Program-made: the position numbers and the translations under genes
Notes under the pieces: generated by a model
Database searches by the model: none
What the model was told of the DNA's origin: nothing
The model's input: only the letters and a program-made list of their open reading frames with translations
Source of the DNA: Fragilaria radians
Taxonomy: Eukaryota; Bacillariophyta; Fragilariophyceae; Fragilariales; Fragilariaceae
NCBI GenBank assembly: GCA_900642245.1
Contig: CAAAJI010000006.1
Location: 332,342-396,341, forward strand
Direction of reading: 5' to 3'
Length of the DNA stretch: 64,000 nt
In this document: piece by piece, positions 43,780-55,477 of the stretch
Position numbering within the stretch: the first letter of the stretch is position 1
Layout of the letters: every line of letters begins with the position of its first letter

Positions 43780-44656
43780 ATGAGTGTCGACGGTGTTAAG
43801 AAGCAGGTGGTTTACATTGTGCGTTACGGTAAAACAGAGCACAATCTTGTCGAATCGGTAGGCCCTTTTGATAGTAAGGAACTTCTAAGTTAGCTAGCTT
43901 TATTGAATTTCTACAAACAGAACTCACAATCATGTGAATACCATTTCTCTCTACATTTTCGTTGACACAGGTGATATCGATCCTACAGAGGGTATTGAGC
44001 ATGCTAGTTCCATAGCTAAATTCATTGCAAGTAATGAGGATGTTCCAGATCTAGTTTTCTCTTCTCCATTTCATCGTTGTGTTCACACAGCTCACATTGT
44101 TGCCTCATCACTTCCAAGTAAAGTCCTAAAAATCGAAGAAGGACTCACCGAATGGTTCATTCCGTCACTTCTTGTAGATTCAGAGGGAGTACAAACATAT
44201 CCGAAGTCTGTATCCGACCTCTCTCAAAAGTATGGAACAATTGATTGTAACTACACAAGTTGCAATGCTTTCACAAAAGGTTTTGGAATGTCGGAGCAGG
44301 CATCAGCAGCAGCCTCAACATTTCGGATTGAGTCTGAAGACGACTTATTGAAACGATGTGCTACTACATTACAACGCTTATTGAAAGAGGTCATCGTGTT
44401 GAATGAGTCGGTTGTTATTGTAAGTCATGCACCGTGCGATCAAGCTTTGGCATTCTATTTGGAGGGATCTGCATCTCCCGCAGAATCGAATTTGGGACCC
44501 TGGCCATTGGGCGGTATTACCAAGTTTTACAGATATGTGAACAACGATGGCACGTGTAGCGAGTGGGCATTGGAATTTTATGGACGTACGTCACACATGC
44601 CTGGAGAGTATCAGCCTGGTATGAAACATTGGTCGTTGCCATCGTTCGAGAAATAA
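43780..44656 (+). CDS. Histidine-phosphatase-fold protein (phosphoglycerate mutase superfamily) with RYG in place of RHG
   Basis: Exons 43780-43873 and 43971-44656 join in frame (97-bp GT-AG intron) to 259 residues. The join gives ESVGPFDSDIDPTEG, which supports this splice. The fold is shown by the opening strand YIVRYGKTEHN, SSPFHRCVHTA with the phosphate-binding Arg, a Glu in EEGLTEW, and the second His in VIVSHAPCDQA. Histidine phosphatases form a phospho-His intermediate on the His of RHG; here that position (residue 16) is Tyr, so the protein may lack activity or use another mechanism. The SHAP ending and length resemble UBASH3/TULA-type phosphatases more than metabolic phosphoglycerate mutases. 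It is convergent with Rrp8, 143 bp apart. Confidence 0.85.
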
Positions 44657-44799
44657 ACATCTGATATTCGTCTATGCAAGCATTCAGATCCAATTCGAAG
44701 CTGTGACGTTGGAGAAAAAGTATCGTATTATTATAATTATCACGTAACTATAATTATGACGAAATAAATGCTTCAGCGTATTCTCTCTGGAGACTATAA

Positions 44800-45984
44800 T
44801 TATCGCCTTTTGTAGATGCAAGGCTTTGCTTGGAACTCTAATGCTTGATCTGGAGATTTCCCATTAAGTTTAAGTTCCAACATTACAAACATCTTGTTAG
44901 ACCTGTCCTTTCGTATGCAAGCGAAACCAAGCTTGTCAAGCACTGCAATAAAATCCTCAAGTTCGTCTTTCTTTGATTCAAAACGTGATCTAACTTCCGC
45001 AATCTTGAGGATTCCCTTGGGCTTCAGTACACGGTGAGCCTCGCGAAGAAAGTCAGCTAAGTTGGTCCCCATCAAGGATAAACAAAATACAGATACGTCC
45101 ACAGACTTGCTCTCCAGGGGAACATTCGCCATATCGCAAGCAGTTACTAGGTCACAACACGCCACAAGATCGAAGCAGTGAACATGAAACGGACAATTGC
45201 CTTCGATATTTGTCGCCAAAAGCTTCTTAGCCAGAGCTGCATCTCCGCAACCAAAGTCTGCCACAATTACAGGGCGTGAGGTGTACTTGGGCAAGGATGA
45301 TACCAACCAATCGACGATCAAATTCACTGGATTTATGGGCCAACTTTCAACTTGATGACGGAATCCCTCATGATACTGTTCATATAGGTCCGGTTGACTT
45401 GAAAATTTAGCAAACGCTACACTTGATGTACTGGTGTAAAGATCTTCATTCAATTCACGGAATCGTGAACCCGATAATCTTGCGAGGAATGCCTTTTGAA
45501 GAGAAGACATGCCCTTAGACGAAGTATTATTAATGCCACTACTAATTGTGGCGACATTTTCCTTCGTTTCCTTCTTTACAATTGCTTGTTGGCTTTTAGA
45601 GGCGTCGTTTTCTGAAAAACTTGTATTTGCCGTATTTTCAGGGGCCATCGTTACATCTTGAGACGTATTCTCAGAAGAACTGCGATTGTTCGACAACAAC
45701 TTACGCATTCGCTTTTTTTTACTTTTGCTCCATACTTCAGGATTAGTTAGGACATTGGTGTTGCTATCATTCTCTATGATATTCTTACGACTCTTCGCTG
45801 CTTCAACATCTATTGTAGGGTCCTTTGAATTAATTATATCTGATGTTTGCTTACTACGTTTTTTCTGCCGCTTGAAGGACTCCTTCTTATCCCTTGTGAT
45901 TGGAGTACTATCCTTTTTATTTTTCGGTTTCTTTGATTTCTTATGAGGGATGCTCGTTTTGTCGCTTTTAGATGAATTCACCAT
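44800..45984 (-). CDS. RRP8: Rrp8-type 25S/28S rRNA adenine-N1 methyltransferase
   Basis: Single exon, 394 residues from the first ATG at 45984; the frame is open to 46053 through a TTG. The N-terminal ~170 residues are Lys/Ser-rich and disordered, as in Rrp8 and nucleomethylin. The catalytic domain begins LSGSRFRELNEDLYTSTS and includes YHEGFRHQVESWPINPVNLI, SAM motif I in VIVADFGCGDAALA (near residue 243), HCFDLVACCDLVTACDMANV and the highly characteristic SVDVSVFCLSLMGTN (near residue 300). Rrp8 makes the m1A modification in large-subunit rRNA in the nucleolus. All core blocks are present, so activity is expected. Confidence 0.93.
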   Translation of the reverse strand: MVNSSKSDKTSIPHKKSKKPKNKKDSTPITRDKKESFKRQKKRSKQTSDIINSKDPTIDVEAAKSRKNIIENDSNTNVLTNPEVWSKSKKKRMRKLLSNNRSSSENTSQDVTMAPENTANTSFSENDASKSQQAIVKKETKENVATISSGINNTSSKGMSSLQKAFLARLSGSRFRELNEDLYTSTSSVAFAKFSSQPDLYEQYHEGFRHQVESWPINPVNLIVDWLVSSLPKYTSRPVIVADFGCGDAALAKKLLATNIEGNCPFHVHCFDLVACCDLVTACDMANVPLESKSVDVSVFCLSLMGTNLADFLREAHRVLKPKGILKIAEVRSRFESKKDELEDFIAVLDKLGFACIRKDRSNKMFVMLELKLNGKSPDQALEFQAKPCIYKRR

Positions 45985-47306
45985 TTTCTTGAAGAGAGTG
46001 GTGAAATATAAATATATCCGGAAATCTTGAACGCGATATTTTGATTGGTGCAAATGATACTGTCCACAAATCTCAACGGTACCACTGTGACCTGACCAAT
46101 CAATCCAAGAACAAAAATTCAGATTTTGGGTTTTGCACTGTAATTGGACTTTCCAAAAAGTTGTGGGATTTTGGCCTTTTTTTTATTAGAGCTATTCCAA
46201 GATTATGTGATCAATATGTATAATTTCATAAATTTGTTTCTCTTCGATCTCATGAATAGACAAAATATTAGAACTTAAGATTAAGAAAATCTTTCTTACA
46301 GATACAAATCTAGGTTGCGTAAAGTCAAATAATTTATCTTGGAAGACAAGTTTCCAGAATTGCATTGAGTAATTGAAATTTCGCATGCCGCTAATATTCC
46401 TGAAAGTATCTCATGAGCATAACTATAAGTTAGGATGACTTGAAACCTCTGGATTCGTAGCGCGAAATCAGGACGCTAGTTTTATGCCCAACCAGAAAAT
46501 TCTTTCAAGCGCAGTCCAAGGACATGCTTAAGGTGGAACAAATATTTATTTTTAAGCTGCCTCTAGGGAAGGGTAAAAAAAGAGGAGAACATGTCATTAA
46601 ATAGAATAAAATGTGAAAATGTGCGAGATAATTCTTATTCCATCAAGCATTACTAGATTCAGAATGACCATCCGAAATTCAGATGCTTGTTGTCAACGTT
46701 ATGAAAGATTTTCGAAAACACTGATAAACTTCTATGAATAATTTAATCATTTTCAAGTTTGAGCCAAAGGACAGGATTTCTAACTGGGTATTTGACCAGT
46801 TTTGAGCAGGCACTTTTTCATACTTTGTTCATACCATGATACAACAAATTAATACGAATACATGCATTTCACATTTTGTCTTTACATGCCTATAAATAAT
46901 TAATTTATGTTCATTATGCAGTAATTAATGCCATCAAACAAACAAAACAAGAAAAATGTGCTTAGTTTGATCCAAGCATAGACGGTAGATAAGTAGTGAC
47001 CTGCAGGTAGAGGCATGTTTTCATGTTTTATACCATAAACTATCTGGGAATTTTTGGAGAAATCAGCAAAATAGCTTGCTTTGAAACAGATTTGACAAAT
47101 TTAATTTTTTGACTTACCATGTCTTGGGTACTTCATTCTCCGGATACAACATGGATTAAAAAAAACGAGCAAAACGGAAAAGCGCTCTGGCAGTTCTAGC
47201 TAATTGAGTATTCGCCTGAGTTCCGCGTTGTATTGGCAGCCTTTAGCACTAAGTAAACTTCACTGTGACTGATTAAGACAAACAATAAAGAAAATTTAAG
47301 ATAAAG
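45985..47306. other. Spacer, no gene seen
   Basis: About 1.3 kb between two minus-strand genes. It holds the Rrp8 promoter on the left and the 3' region of the methyltransferase on the right. AT-rich, no repeat or RNA gene recognised. Confidence 0.4.
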
Positions 47307-49022
47307 TTATCGTTCGAAAACAGCTAAGGTTTCAACATGGTCACTGCCTGGAAACAAAATATATCCTGTTGCGCTCTTCAGCATCCATCCAGCATTGCTT
47401 CGTAATAGCTGTTCGCAATCCCGGGCAAAAGCTTCAAAGCCACAACTGACATAAATGAGTGTTCTAACATCATTTGTCCAGTTAACTCGATTCTCATCGA
47501 GTGTTAACATGTCCTTGCTTTCGACATAGCTTTGCTTGGCATTAATCGCCTTACAAAGTTCCTTTATCACTTCTTCTTCTAATCCTTTTCTTGGTGGATC
47601 AACAATAAGAACACTTGCCCCTAGAGCTTCACCGCCTAACAAGGCACTTTTTGCTGATTTCACGACATAACTTACTTTATCTGGCTTTACTTCATATTGA
47701 CTACGCTTTGAAGACTTCAAAGCTTCGGCCATTTCAGCTATTGTCAGCTCCTCATTTTTTCTCCCTCTTGGACGGTTTTTATCTCTCCCTGAAATCTCAA
47801 TAGGAAGAGACCTGACAGTTTTATCAAAACAACGGGTGTTCGCGGGATTTTCGTCACTACAACGTACCCAGATCAAAGGTTCGCCTCGTTTAGCATGATA
47901 GGATAAGGCAGTAAGACCTAATAGACCGATTCCAGCATAAAGTTCACAAACTCGACTCCCGCCCGGCACAATTTTGGCAACATCAAGGGCTAGAATATCA
48001 AACCCATCCATATTCCCCTGTCGAAACACAAGCGGTGAGAAATGCAACCATCCAACATTTCCCACGGCGATGGGTTCGCGCAGAAATTCTGGACCGAATA
48101 ATAGATGCCATCGACCAGAGTTGCGAGAGAAAATATTGTTTCCACGCCCATCGTTGCAATGACACCAAATGTTGTACCATAACTCTGGTTCCATTCGAAG
48201 AAGCTCCTTGACTAACCGGTTCAATGCTGGTTGAGTTTCCTTTAGACCCTCAGCATTCCATACAAGAGTGAGGCTAACTTTCCCGCTGATTCTTTCGATC
48301 TGAAATTGGACGTAACGCAATCCGCCATCGCCTGATTGTTCATTATAGGACGCTATGTTAGCCTTTATTGTAGCATTCTTCAAGACTTCTACTGCGCGGT
48401 TTATAGATGGATGATGTACTTCACACGACGAAATATCCATAACTGTGTGTGTTCCTCTAGCGTAAAGGCCAAAAGCACAACCTCTTTCCCAAGCAGAAGC
48501 AAGAGGGGCCACAGCAAGTTTCGCTTGAGTCCTCCACCCAGTTAATGGTGAAGGAACTATGACTTGGTAAAAGCCATCATTCGATTTCTCGGTAACAATA
48601 TCATCGGGGTGAACATCTAACCGCTTCCGACGAATCGAGGTACTCGAAAAGAATCGTTTTGCTGATTGGATGATATCAACTGTGCCAACTTTGTTACTCA
48701 AAACACATCCAGGACATTGTCCGAAGTGCTGGCATCCAATTGATCCCTGAAGGCGTTCTTCATTAGCTTCTTCGTTTCTATTTTCGTAATAGTCAGTGAT
48801 AATAGGTATTGGTTTTGATGATTGAGATTCTGATGGTCGCCTTCTAACTTGATCACTTGTACCTCTTTTCGTTGGCCTTCGAGCAGAAAAAAGTCTAAGA
48901 TTAGAATGTTGATAAATACTTGATATTGCAGGCTTAAATGCGGATACTTGGTAAAGTCTTGAAGTCCGCGTGAAAAAGCATAATAGGAAAAAAGCTGAGT
49001 GTGTCTGGAATCTAAATTCCAT
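47307..49022 (-). CDS. TrmA/RlmD-family RNA (uracil-5-) methyltransferase, probably plastid-targeted
   Basis: Single exon, 571 residues, ATG at 49022. The N-terminus has a hydrophobic signal segment (AFFLLCFFTR) followed by VSAFKP, which fits the diatom plastid motif with Phe after the signal cleavage site, then a basic Ser-rich transit stretch. A Cys cluster near residue 96 (GCQHFGQCPGCVLS) resembles the iron-sulfur site of RlmD-type enzymes. The catalytic domain has the FSPLVFRQGN segment, SAM motif I in CELYAGIGLLGL (near 359), DPPRKGL (near 474) and YVSCG with the nucleophile Cys (near 523). Members make m5U in tRNA or rRNA; which RNA is modified here is unknown. A ~45-residue charged insertion lies between motif I and DPPRKGL. 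Confidence 0.88.
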   Translation of the reverse strand: MEFRFQTHSAFFLLCFFTRTSRLYQVSAFKPAISSIYQHSNLRLFSARRPTKRGTSDQVRRRPSESQSSKPIPIITDYYENRNEEANEERLQGSIGCQHFGQCPGCVLSNKVGTVDIIQSAKRFFSSTSIRRKRLDVHPDDIVTEKSNDGFYQVIVPSPLTGWRTQAKLAVAPLASAWERGCAFGLYARGTHTVMDISSCEVHHPSINRAVEVLKNATIKANIASYNEQSGDGGLRYVQFQIERISGKVSLTLVWNAEGLKETQPALNRLVKELLRMEPELWYNIWCHCNDGRGNNIFSRNSGRWHLLFGPEFLREPIAVGNVGWLHFSPLVFRQGNMDGFDILALDVAKIVPGGSRVCELYAGIGLLGLTALSYHAKRGEPLIWVRCSDENPANTRCFDKTVRSLPIEISGRDKNRPRGRKNEELTIAEMAEALKSSKRSQYEVKPDKVSYVVKSAKSALLGGEALGASVLIVDPPRKGLEEEVIKELCKAINAKQSYVESKDMLTLDENRVNWTNDVRTLIYVSCGFEAFARDCEQLLRSNAGWMLKSATGYILFPGSDHVETLAVFER

Positions 49023-52000
49023 TGTGATGTGTTAAACTTGAATTTGGAAATGTTTGAATGGTCCGTAATCGGAGCTGATGATGTTCTGAGGAGTCGAACA
49101 CCAAGAGTACTACTTTCCTTGGTCAGTACTTGGACTAGTATAGTACTGGATACTGGCTTTCCATATGAATTTGCTGGGGCTTTAGTTGCTTGAACTTTTC
49201 GTGAAACGTGCAAGCCATAATTATAATTATGAAATCAAAAAGGACTAAACATCTTTTTTTTTGAGCGGCGCTGGAAAGTTGCTTTTATTTTATGCTATGA
49301 AAAATTATATTTTTCAATACTGCTCTAATTGTCATTCGTAGTAAATCACCGCAATGCTGGTAATTTGTGAAAACCCTTATTGATACAACACCAAAAAACT
49401 TGAGATAAACCTTAAAATCCACAAAAAACTCCAGAGGAAAAAAGTTCAACTCATTCTTGACCTTGAAATCCTGTAGTTAACACTCCATGGTGAATTCAAT
49501 TTTATTGAGGGTACTAAGATAGGATATTGCGGTTTTCTAACTAGGTGAATCTACTGTGTAGTTAGTCTAAGATTAGATGAAAACCCTCAAATTTTTTAAA
49601 AAGTAATATCCAGTAGTTTAAGCTTATAGTGGGTTCTATGACAGGTTTCACTTGCCTTCTTACTCAATGAATGGGATTTCTGAAATAATTGACCAATGAA
49701 TGCTATTGATGAAAACTCAAGCTTTCTTTGACTCAAGCCAAAATTATCATTCGTTTTGCTTGGACTAGGTAGAAAGAGATGATTGACCGCACTGTGATTG
49801 CTATTGTCTATAGATATCATTTCATAACTCTTCTCCTCTATCCGTGTTCATCTTCACAATTGGTGCATATGATTGCATTTAATTTCAAACATTTGATATA
49901 GGACATTTCAAAAACTGCCCATTTTGGCAGCTAGATACATCATTTGCCACTCTGAGCATACGGTATGATTCAAGATATCAATACACCTTGAACCGATTGA
50001 GCATTTTGAGATTGCTTTGGAACACCCACCTCTATGTATCTGCTAGGTCTCATGTAGTACTTCTGAACACGATGTACCGAGAATTTAAGCTTATCAGTGG
50101 TTTTTGTCGATGAACAGGCACTTTTATGAGTCTGGCGTAAAATGTTCGCACACAGATTTATTGTCTTACCGCAAGGATGACCAAATGTTGGGGAAAATAT
50201 GGTAACTTGTCAATACTGTTTTCAAAGACAGAAATGGTGTTCCTTTCGATACGAATTATTCAGTTTCCACCACACCAGATTAAGTGCCAATTGAAGAAGT
50301 GGCTTATTGTGTGCATGAGCTTGACCTTTGAAACGGTGGGTTAAATGTATCGAAAATCATTGCAATATCCTTCTTTATTGTTGCGTGCAATAGATTCGAT
50401 CAAATGCAATCCACAAATTATTGTACATAATTAAGCACTCCTATGTCTATACTTACGCGTTAACTTGAATTTATGCATGTGTGTTATAATAAAATTGATC
50501 CAACAAATGTATCAGATATGGTAGAAATTCAAGAGCAAGGTTGTCGAGCGATTTGTGTCTGCGAAAAGAAAAGTGATGACCTTCGTAGCTTGTTGCTGTG
50601 ATGAGAGACACAATATCGAAGGGTTTGGAGAAAAATCGTGAACGCAAAGGGGACTTGGAAAACGTAGATAAAATGTTCACTTTGTGACATATACGCAGCA
50701 TTATGAATCAGAGTCACAAATTCTTAATGTTGTTTTACTGCTGCATTCAATGGTGCAATTATATCAATTGCTTGACTCTTGCACATACAAGGGCTTAAGG
50801 TCCATTGGCCATAACTCTGAACAATAGGGGCCCAATTTATGCGGTTCATCCTTGAGCAATGCTCGTTTGTACTTGATAGAGTCTAATCTATAATAGTAAA
50901 TTTGATATGTAAGGCTTTAAATAATCAGAAACTCCTATATCCCATATAACTTCCACTAGGTTCGTAACATATAATGCGATTGACTTCGTTGGCGAAACAT
51001 GAAGCCAAAAGAATTGCTGTTTATCATCATCGGTGATGTTTTAAACTTTTTCAAGGTAACTCATACTCAAGATATTCATTGCTTCATTCTCATTGAAGTA
51101 CACTTCTTCTGCATGATTTGTTTCCGCAATTTTATCGCGTTTAAAGGAACCTGAATTTTTGGAAAGCCTTAATGATTTATTTCAATTCTTATTACTGTAA
51201 ACCAATCTTGGACTGCAAAGAAATGATTGCTAGATTGAAATACGATAAAACTAGATTCTTCATTTTCGAAATATTGTTAAGTTGAGCATGATTTCCGTTC
51301 CATCCCTGTTTCCATTCAAATTTCCCAATATATTGATTCTAGAACTGCTGCTTGATTGAGTTGCTGTACTTGTTGTAATTAAACTATTATTGGATGATTG
51401 AATTGTTGTATACATGAATACTTGTCTTGTTCTCCTGTACCATTTTTATTTTGGGCTTGTCTTGTAAGGGCAATTCAATGACATGGAATCTGCTGCTTCC
51501 CAGCAATAACATTTATCCTCTATTTGTGTAGACAACAAACTAGGAGCTAGATAATCTTTGGATTCATTCCTATTGTTGCTCATTCTGTTGTATTAATTGT
51601 AATCTAAATGGAGCTTGTAGTAAATGAGTAAATTGGCTGCCTTGGGCACTGATTTAGGATATTGATCATTCTCTGATGAGTATTGGGTGCCTAAGCCATT
51701 TAGGATACTCACATACTTCTTTTTATTCCTTTGCTTGAGATATGAGTAATGCCAAATACTGCTCAAAAGCTGTTGATGCTCCCTAAATATCAATTCCGAT
51801 TAATCAAATCTTAATTTCACTGCACAGAATTCATGGGAATGTACTTTAACGATATCTTTGAGTAGAGCATGGGGCTGTTGATTAACTAGTAAATGCAAGT
51901 CACATTGTGCCATATGGAAATGACCTTTTGGGAATAAGATTGACTTTTTGACAGTTTATGGGGACCTACCAGTTCATCATCCATCAGTAGAACTTGGTAA

Positions 52001-52510
52001 CCTTATCCTTGAATGCTTTTGTGTCGCTTAGGTTACAAGGACGACTACATGGTAGGAATTCTACTGTAAAAGAAGGTATGATGCAAGGGACTTTCAGAAA
52101 CCTTTTTACGACCAAATGCAATTCTCCGACGGGAAAAATCAGATACAAAATCCCAAGATTCGAAACATTATGAAATATTGCTTTCGAGGCTCGTGAATAA
52201 AAAATGACTGTGCACTTGTCACACCGGAATAAGTATTTATAGTGAATGCAAGAATCTAATTTATCTTAACCAACTAGTTGATTTCGTAAAACTTCCTTTG
52301 AGAAGAATCCTCAAAACGAAAGGTATCAATAAATGTTAAATTTCGATATTACAAAAGACAATGGAAATAAAACGTAATAAGTAGAATTCTTAGAATTTTA
52401 TGGGGACTTCCTCCAATGGTATAGAATAGCCGTAGAGACTAAAACGTGAAATCGCACCCAACTTGTTACGTTTGTAGGTCTCAATGTTTGATTAGTATAA
52501 ATATTTGGAA
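49023..52510. other. Long spacer, no gene seen
   Basis: About 3.5 kb of AT-rich sequence. Frames on both strands are short and biased in composition. I found no retroelement motif, tRNA-like structure or tandem array here. The first ~200 bp is the promoter region of the methyltransferase gene. Confidence 0.4.
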
Positions 52511-53812
52511 ATGAATACTAGCGAAAGAAGATATAAGAGCCCCTCGACGTTTAGGGGCACCGCAAGTCTTGAAGATAGGTCCAACCATCATAGAAAGGAT
52601 AATCTGCTTTTGGGTTCCCCTATGAGTCAATCTAGAAATACTATGAAAACTGAAAACCCTTCAAGAACGAGAACCTGCACACCACTTGATTCCATATCAC
52701 CTCTTCCTTCACAAAAGGTTAACGGTATGAACGGTTTCTCGGACATGAGTTCCACTTTTCTTCAGTTTGGACCATCGATTGTTTACGATAACGGCGCTCC
52801 ACTTGATAATCCCGAGGAAGGCGAGAGCTTTCTAAGAGATGCGCTGAATAAATTTGGCATGAACACCTTGAAAATTGAGAAGCAAAATCATCTGGTAGCG
52901 TTGACAAGCTCCGCCAATATATCGTCGAACGACATTGAATTCCCAAACTGCGTGAAGGGCTTAATCACTGCCTCCGACGTAGAGGAAGAAAAAGAAAAAT
53001 CTGGAATCAGAAGAAAAAGAAAAACTGGTGCCGTAATATCATTGATGCCCCTTCCTGGTGACATCATGGATAAAAATGAAGATATAGTGTCCATAAAGTC
53101 TGCCCCAACCATTTTAGGGAGACCAACCCGGAACTCTCAACGTGTTGCTATCACCCCACATTCCGCAAATGAAAGTGGTTTAGAATTCAGTTTGGCACCC
53201 TCTGATAGTTTCAATAGATCTGGTTTGACCAACTTTGAAACTGCAAGAATTCGAGCCTATAATTCTAGAGCTAAATCTCACATGCCCTTAGACTGCAGTA
53301 ACCAAGGTCAAGATAGAAAATGGAACCATGATGCCATAACAACAAGTATTCCTGAAGGTAATCATGTGAAGCAAGAACAGCATCAGGCACATCAAAGAGA
53401 GTGTGGATTATCTAGAGGATCCAGGTTCAGAGGTATTTTTCGAGGCAAACACTTAGAAAGAGCCGAGGTTCAAGATGTTGGTGATGTAGGGAACAAGTCA
53501 TCAACATCTGGAAAGAAGAATGGCATAACAAGTTTATTTTTCAATCGTAGACGGAGCAATGATTCAAACATGAATTCACATTTGGAAGAAAAGTACCGCT
53601 CATATAAACAACCGCTCCAGGAAAACACTTTATTTCATGATTCAAGTATGGGAGAGACTTCAAGATCCCTCGCATACTCTAGTAGTTCCCTATCTTCCAT
53701 GCCCTTCGCCCCAAATGGAGTATTGACTACAAAGGTTGATGCTGACTCTTACTCACTCCGCTCAGCCCCTAGTCAACGAACTTACCGCTCCGACCAGTAC
53801 CGCAGAAGGTAG
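52511..53812 (+). CDS. Hypothetical protein, Ser/Arg-rich and disordered
   Basis: Single exon, 433 residues from ATG 52511 (the frame opens two codons earlier only through TTG). Most of the chain is low-complexity Ser, Asn, Arg and Pro-rich sequence with no recognised domain. The most ordered-looking part is around residues 75-140, including STFLQFGPSIVYDNG and GESFLRDALNKFGMNTLKIE. A basic cluster, RRKRKTG, near residue 170 could be a nuclear signal. SRFRGIFRGKH and ITSLFFNRRRS could be short binding motifs. No signal peptide or membrane span. Function unknown; the 1.3-kb uninterrupted frame supports a real gene. Confidence 0.6.
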   Translation: MNTSERRYKSPSTFRGTASLEDRSNHHRKDNLLLGSPMSQSRNTMKTENPSRTRTCTPLDSISPLPSQKVNGMNGFSDMSSTFLQFGPSIVYDNGAPLDNPEEGESFLRDALNKFGMNTLKIEKQNHLVALTSSANISSNDIEFPNCVKGLITASDVEEEKEKSGIRRKRKTGAVISLMPLPGDIMDKNEDIVSIKSAPTILGRPTRNSQRVAITPHSANESGLEFSLAPSDSFNRSGLTNFETARIRAYNSRAKSHMPLDCSNQGQDRKWNHDAITTSIPEGNHVKQEQHQAHQRECGLSRGSRFRGIFRGKHLERAEVQDVGDVGNKSSTSGKKNGITSLFFNRRRSNDSNMNSHLEEKYRSYKQPLQENTLFHDSSMGETSRSLAYSSSSLSSMPFAPNGVLTTKVDADSYSLRSAPSQRTYRSDQYRRR

Positions 53813-55477
53813 TCATATCAATAAATTATTACTAAGCTCCGGATCATAGAATTCTGAGTTTCTTTCTCTAGTCCTTAGACCAATGTCGCTCGAGCTGTAA
53901 CCCAACTTCTTGTATTCTGGCATTTGATTGAAATGTGCGATGTGCACAAGCATAAAACTCAAAAATGGATTTTAAAGGTTTTACAACTCTGAGTAATAAT
54001 AGAATTGAGCATTCCTCCTCCCAGACATTTTAGAGACAGATGATGCATTCGTAACTTGAAACAAAATTCTGGTAAACCATCAAATTGTTATTGTTAATCG
54101 ACATGGAGCTTTTTCGGATAGGTATGTAATCACAATTTCTAATTTTGTTAACTTCAAGTGGTTTGAAATTCACATACAGATGTCAGCATCAAGCTCCATA
54201 CATCAGGATGATAAGTCAAACGCCTCAAAAACAGACTTTATAAAAAGATCAGTTTAAAAGTGGTAGTTGCTTGAACATAAAGCATTGATGGAGTTGCAGC
54301 AAAAGGTGTTGTACCTGATGGAAGACACAAGTTATGGAGTAATTTATCTGAATCCAAGCATTAACGTGTATGTTAGAAAAATAAATCTCCATCAACAAGG
54401 TAGCAAAGTGAATAACTCACCTGTGAAATAAAAGAAGACATTCTAGATGAGACGAACGAATCACTCCCATAAAAAGTTGTAATACAATACCGTTCTATAG
54501 TAAGATAAAGTTACTTGGCGCAAAAACCAATAGAATACTATCATAAGCACTATTTAAGCAAACTATCTAGAAGACTAGAACACTGTATGTTTAGCAGTCA
54601 CCTAAACATATATCGCAATGCTGAAAAGAATTTTCGTGTCTAACCAAAGGATGTTACTATATTTTAAATTAAATATTCATTGGGGCAAATGTGAAGGCTT
54701 AGTGTATATTTCAGAAAAAGTTACAAGTTATACCATTGAAGTGTATTTATCTCAACAGCTCAGGAAGCAAGAGTCAATTGTCACAAAAAAGAGGATGTGC
54801 AAAATGACAGTGACATTTCAACTTTATTCTTTATCAAAACTTTATCATAAAGCGAAACATCATCCCCAATGAGGTGTTAACTATTATAATGTAGTCATCA
54901 TTTCAAAAGAAAGAATTTTACTGAGTGGTGAGGAAAAGGATAGTCCTCTACCTTCCTAAGCGACAGCACTCAATATTTTTGATCATCAAAACCGCGATAC
55001 ACTATCAAGCATACTACTCTCAACTCATGCCATTTACTGCAAAAAGAGCATTTATCCAATGCTTTTTTGATGTAGTCATTAACTGTTACGTAGTCAATGA
55101 TAAGCATTTTTAGAGAGGATACAGATGAACAATTTTCAAGATGAGTATGATGTTGATGCATGCTTATTTCTATTACGCAGCTATCACCTCGCTTCTGTTG
55201 AATTAGTGTTCGTATCTTCTTTTTCCTAATTCCGTTTGAACGTTCCATACTGTTCAATTGATTCTTCTCATGATCCGTAGGATTTCGTTGCACTGCATGC
55301 AGTGATATCATAGCTTAGTTATCCATCGACTTCTCTATGGAAGTTAACAGAAAATAATTTAGTGAAACAACATGGGAAGCATTTTTCCTAATCACAAGTA
55401 TACTTTCAAGAGCCCTCTCTTGGTATGCAGCGAATGCTGTTCCGAAGCTCATTTGTATTGCTCAGCCAGTGTCTTCC
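53813..55477. other. Spacer, no gene seen
   Basis: About 1.7 kb between convergent genes. It holds both 3' regions. Two short frames (54618-54872 on plus, 54970-55311 on minus) have no recognisable features and are not accepted. Confidence 0.4.

Noticed and set aside
48698..49213. 171-codon minus-strand frame overlapping the methyltransferase start
   Set aside because: It is another frame over the presequence of the methyltransferase, without recognisable motifs.
55050..55311. Minus-strand frame of 113 codons (54970-55311)
   Set aside because: No motif and no splice link to the glycosyltransferase exons, whose stop codon at 55478 is clear.
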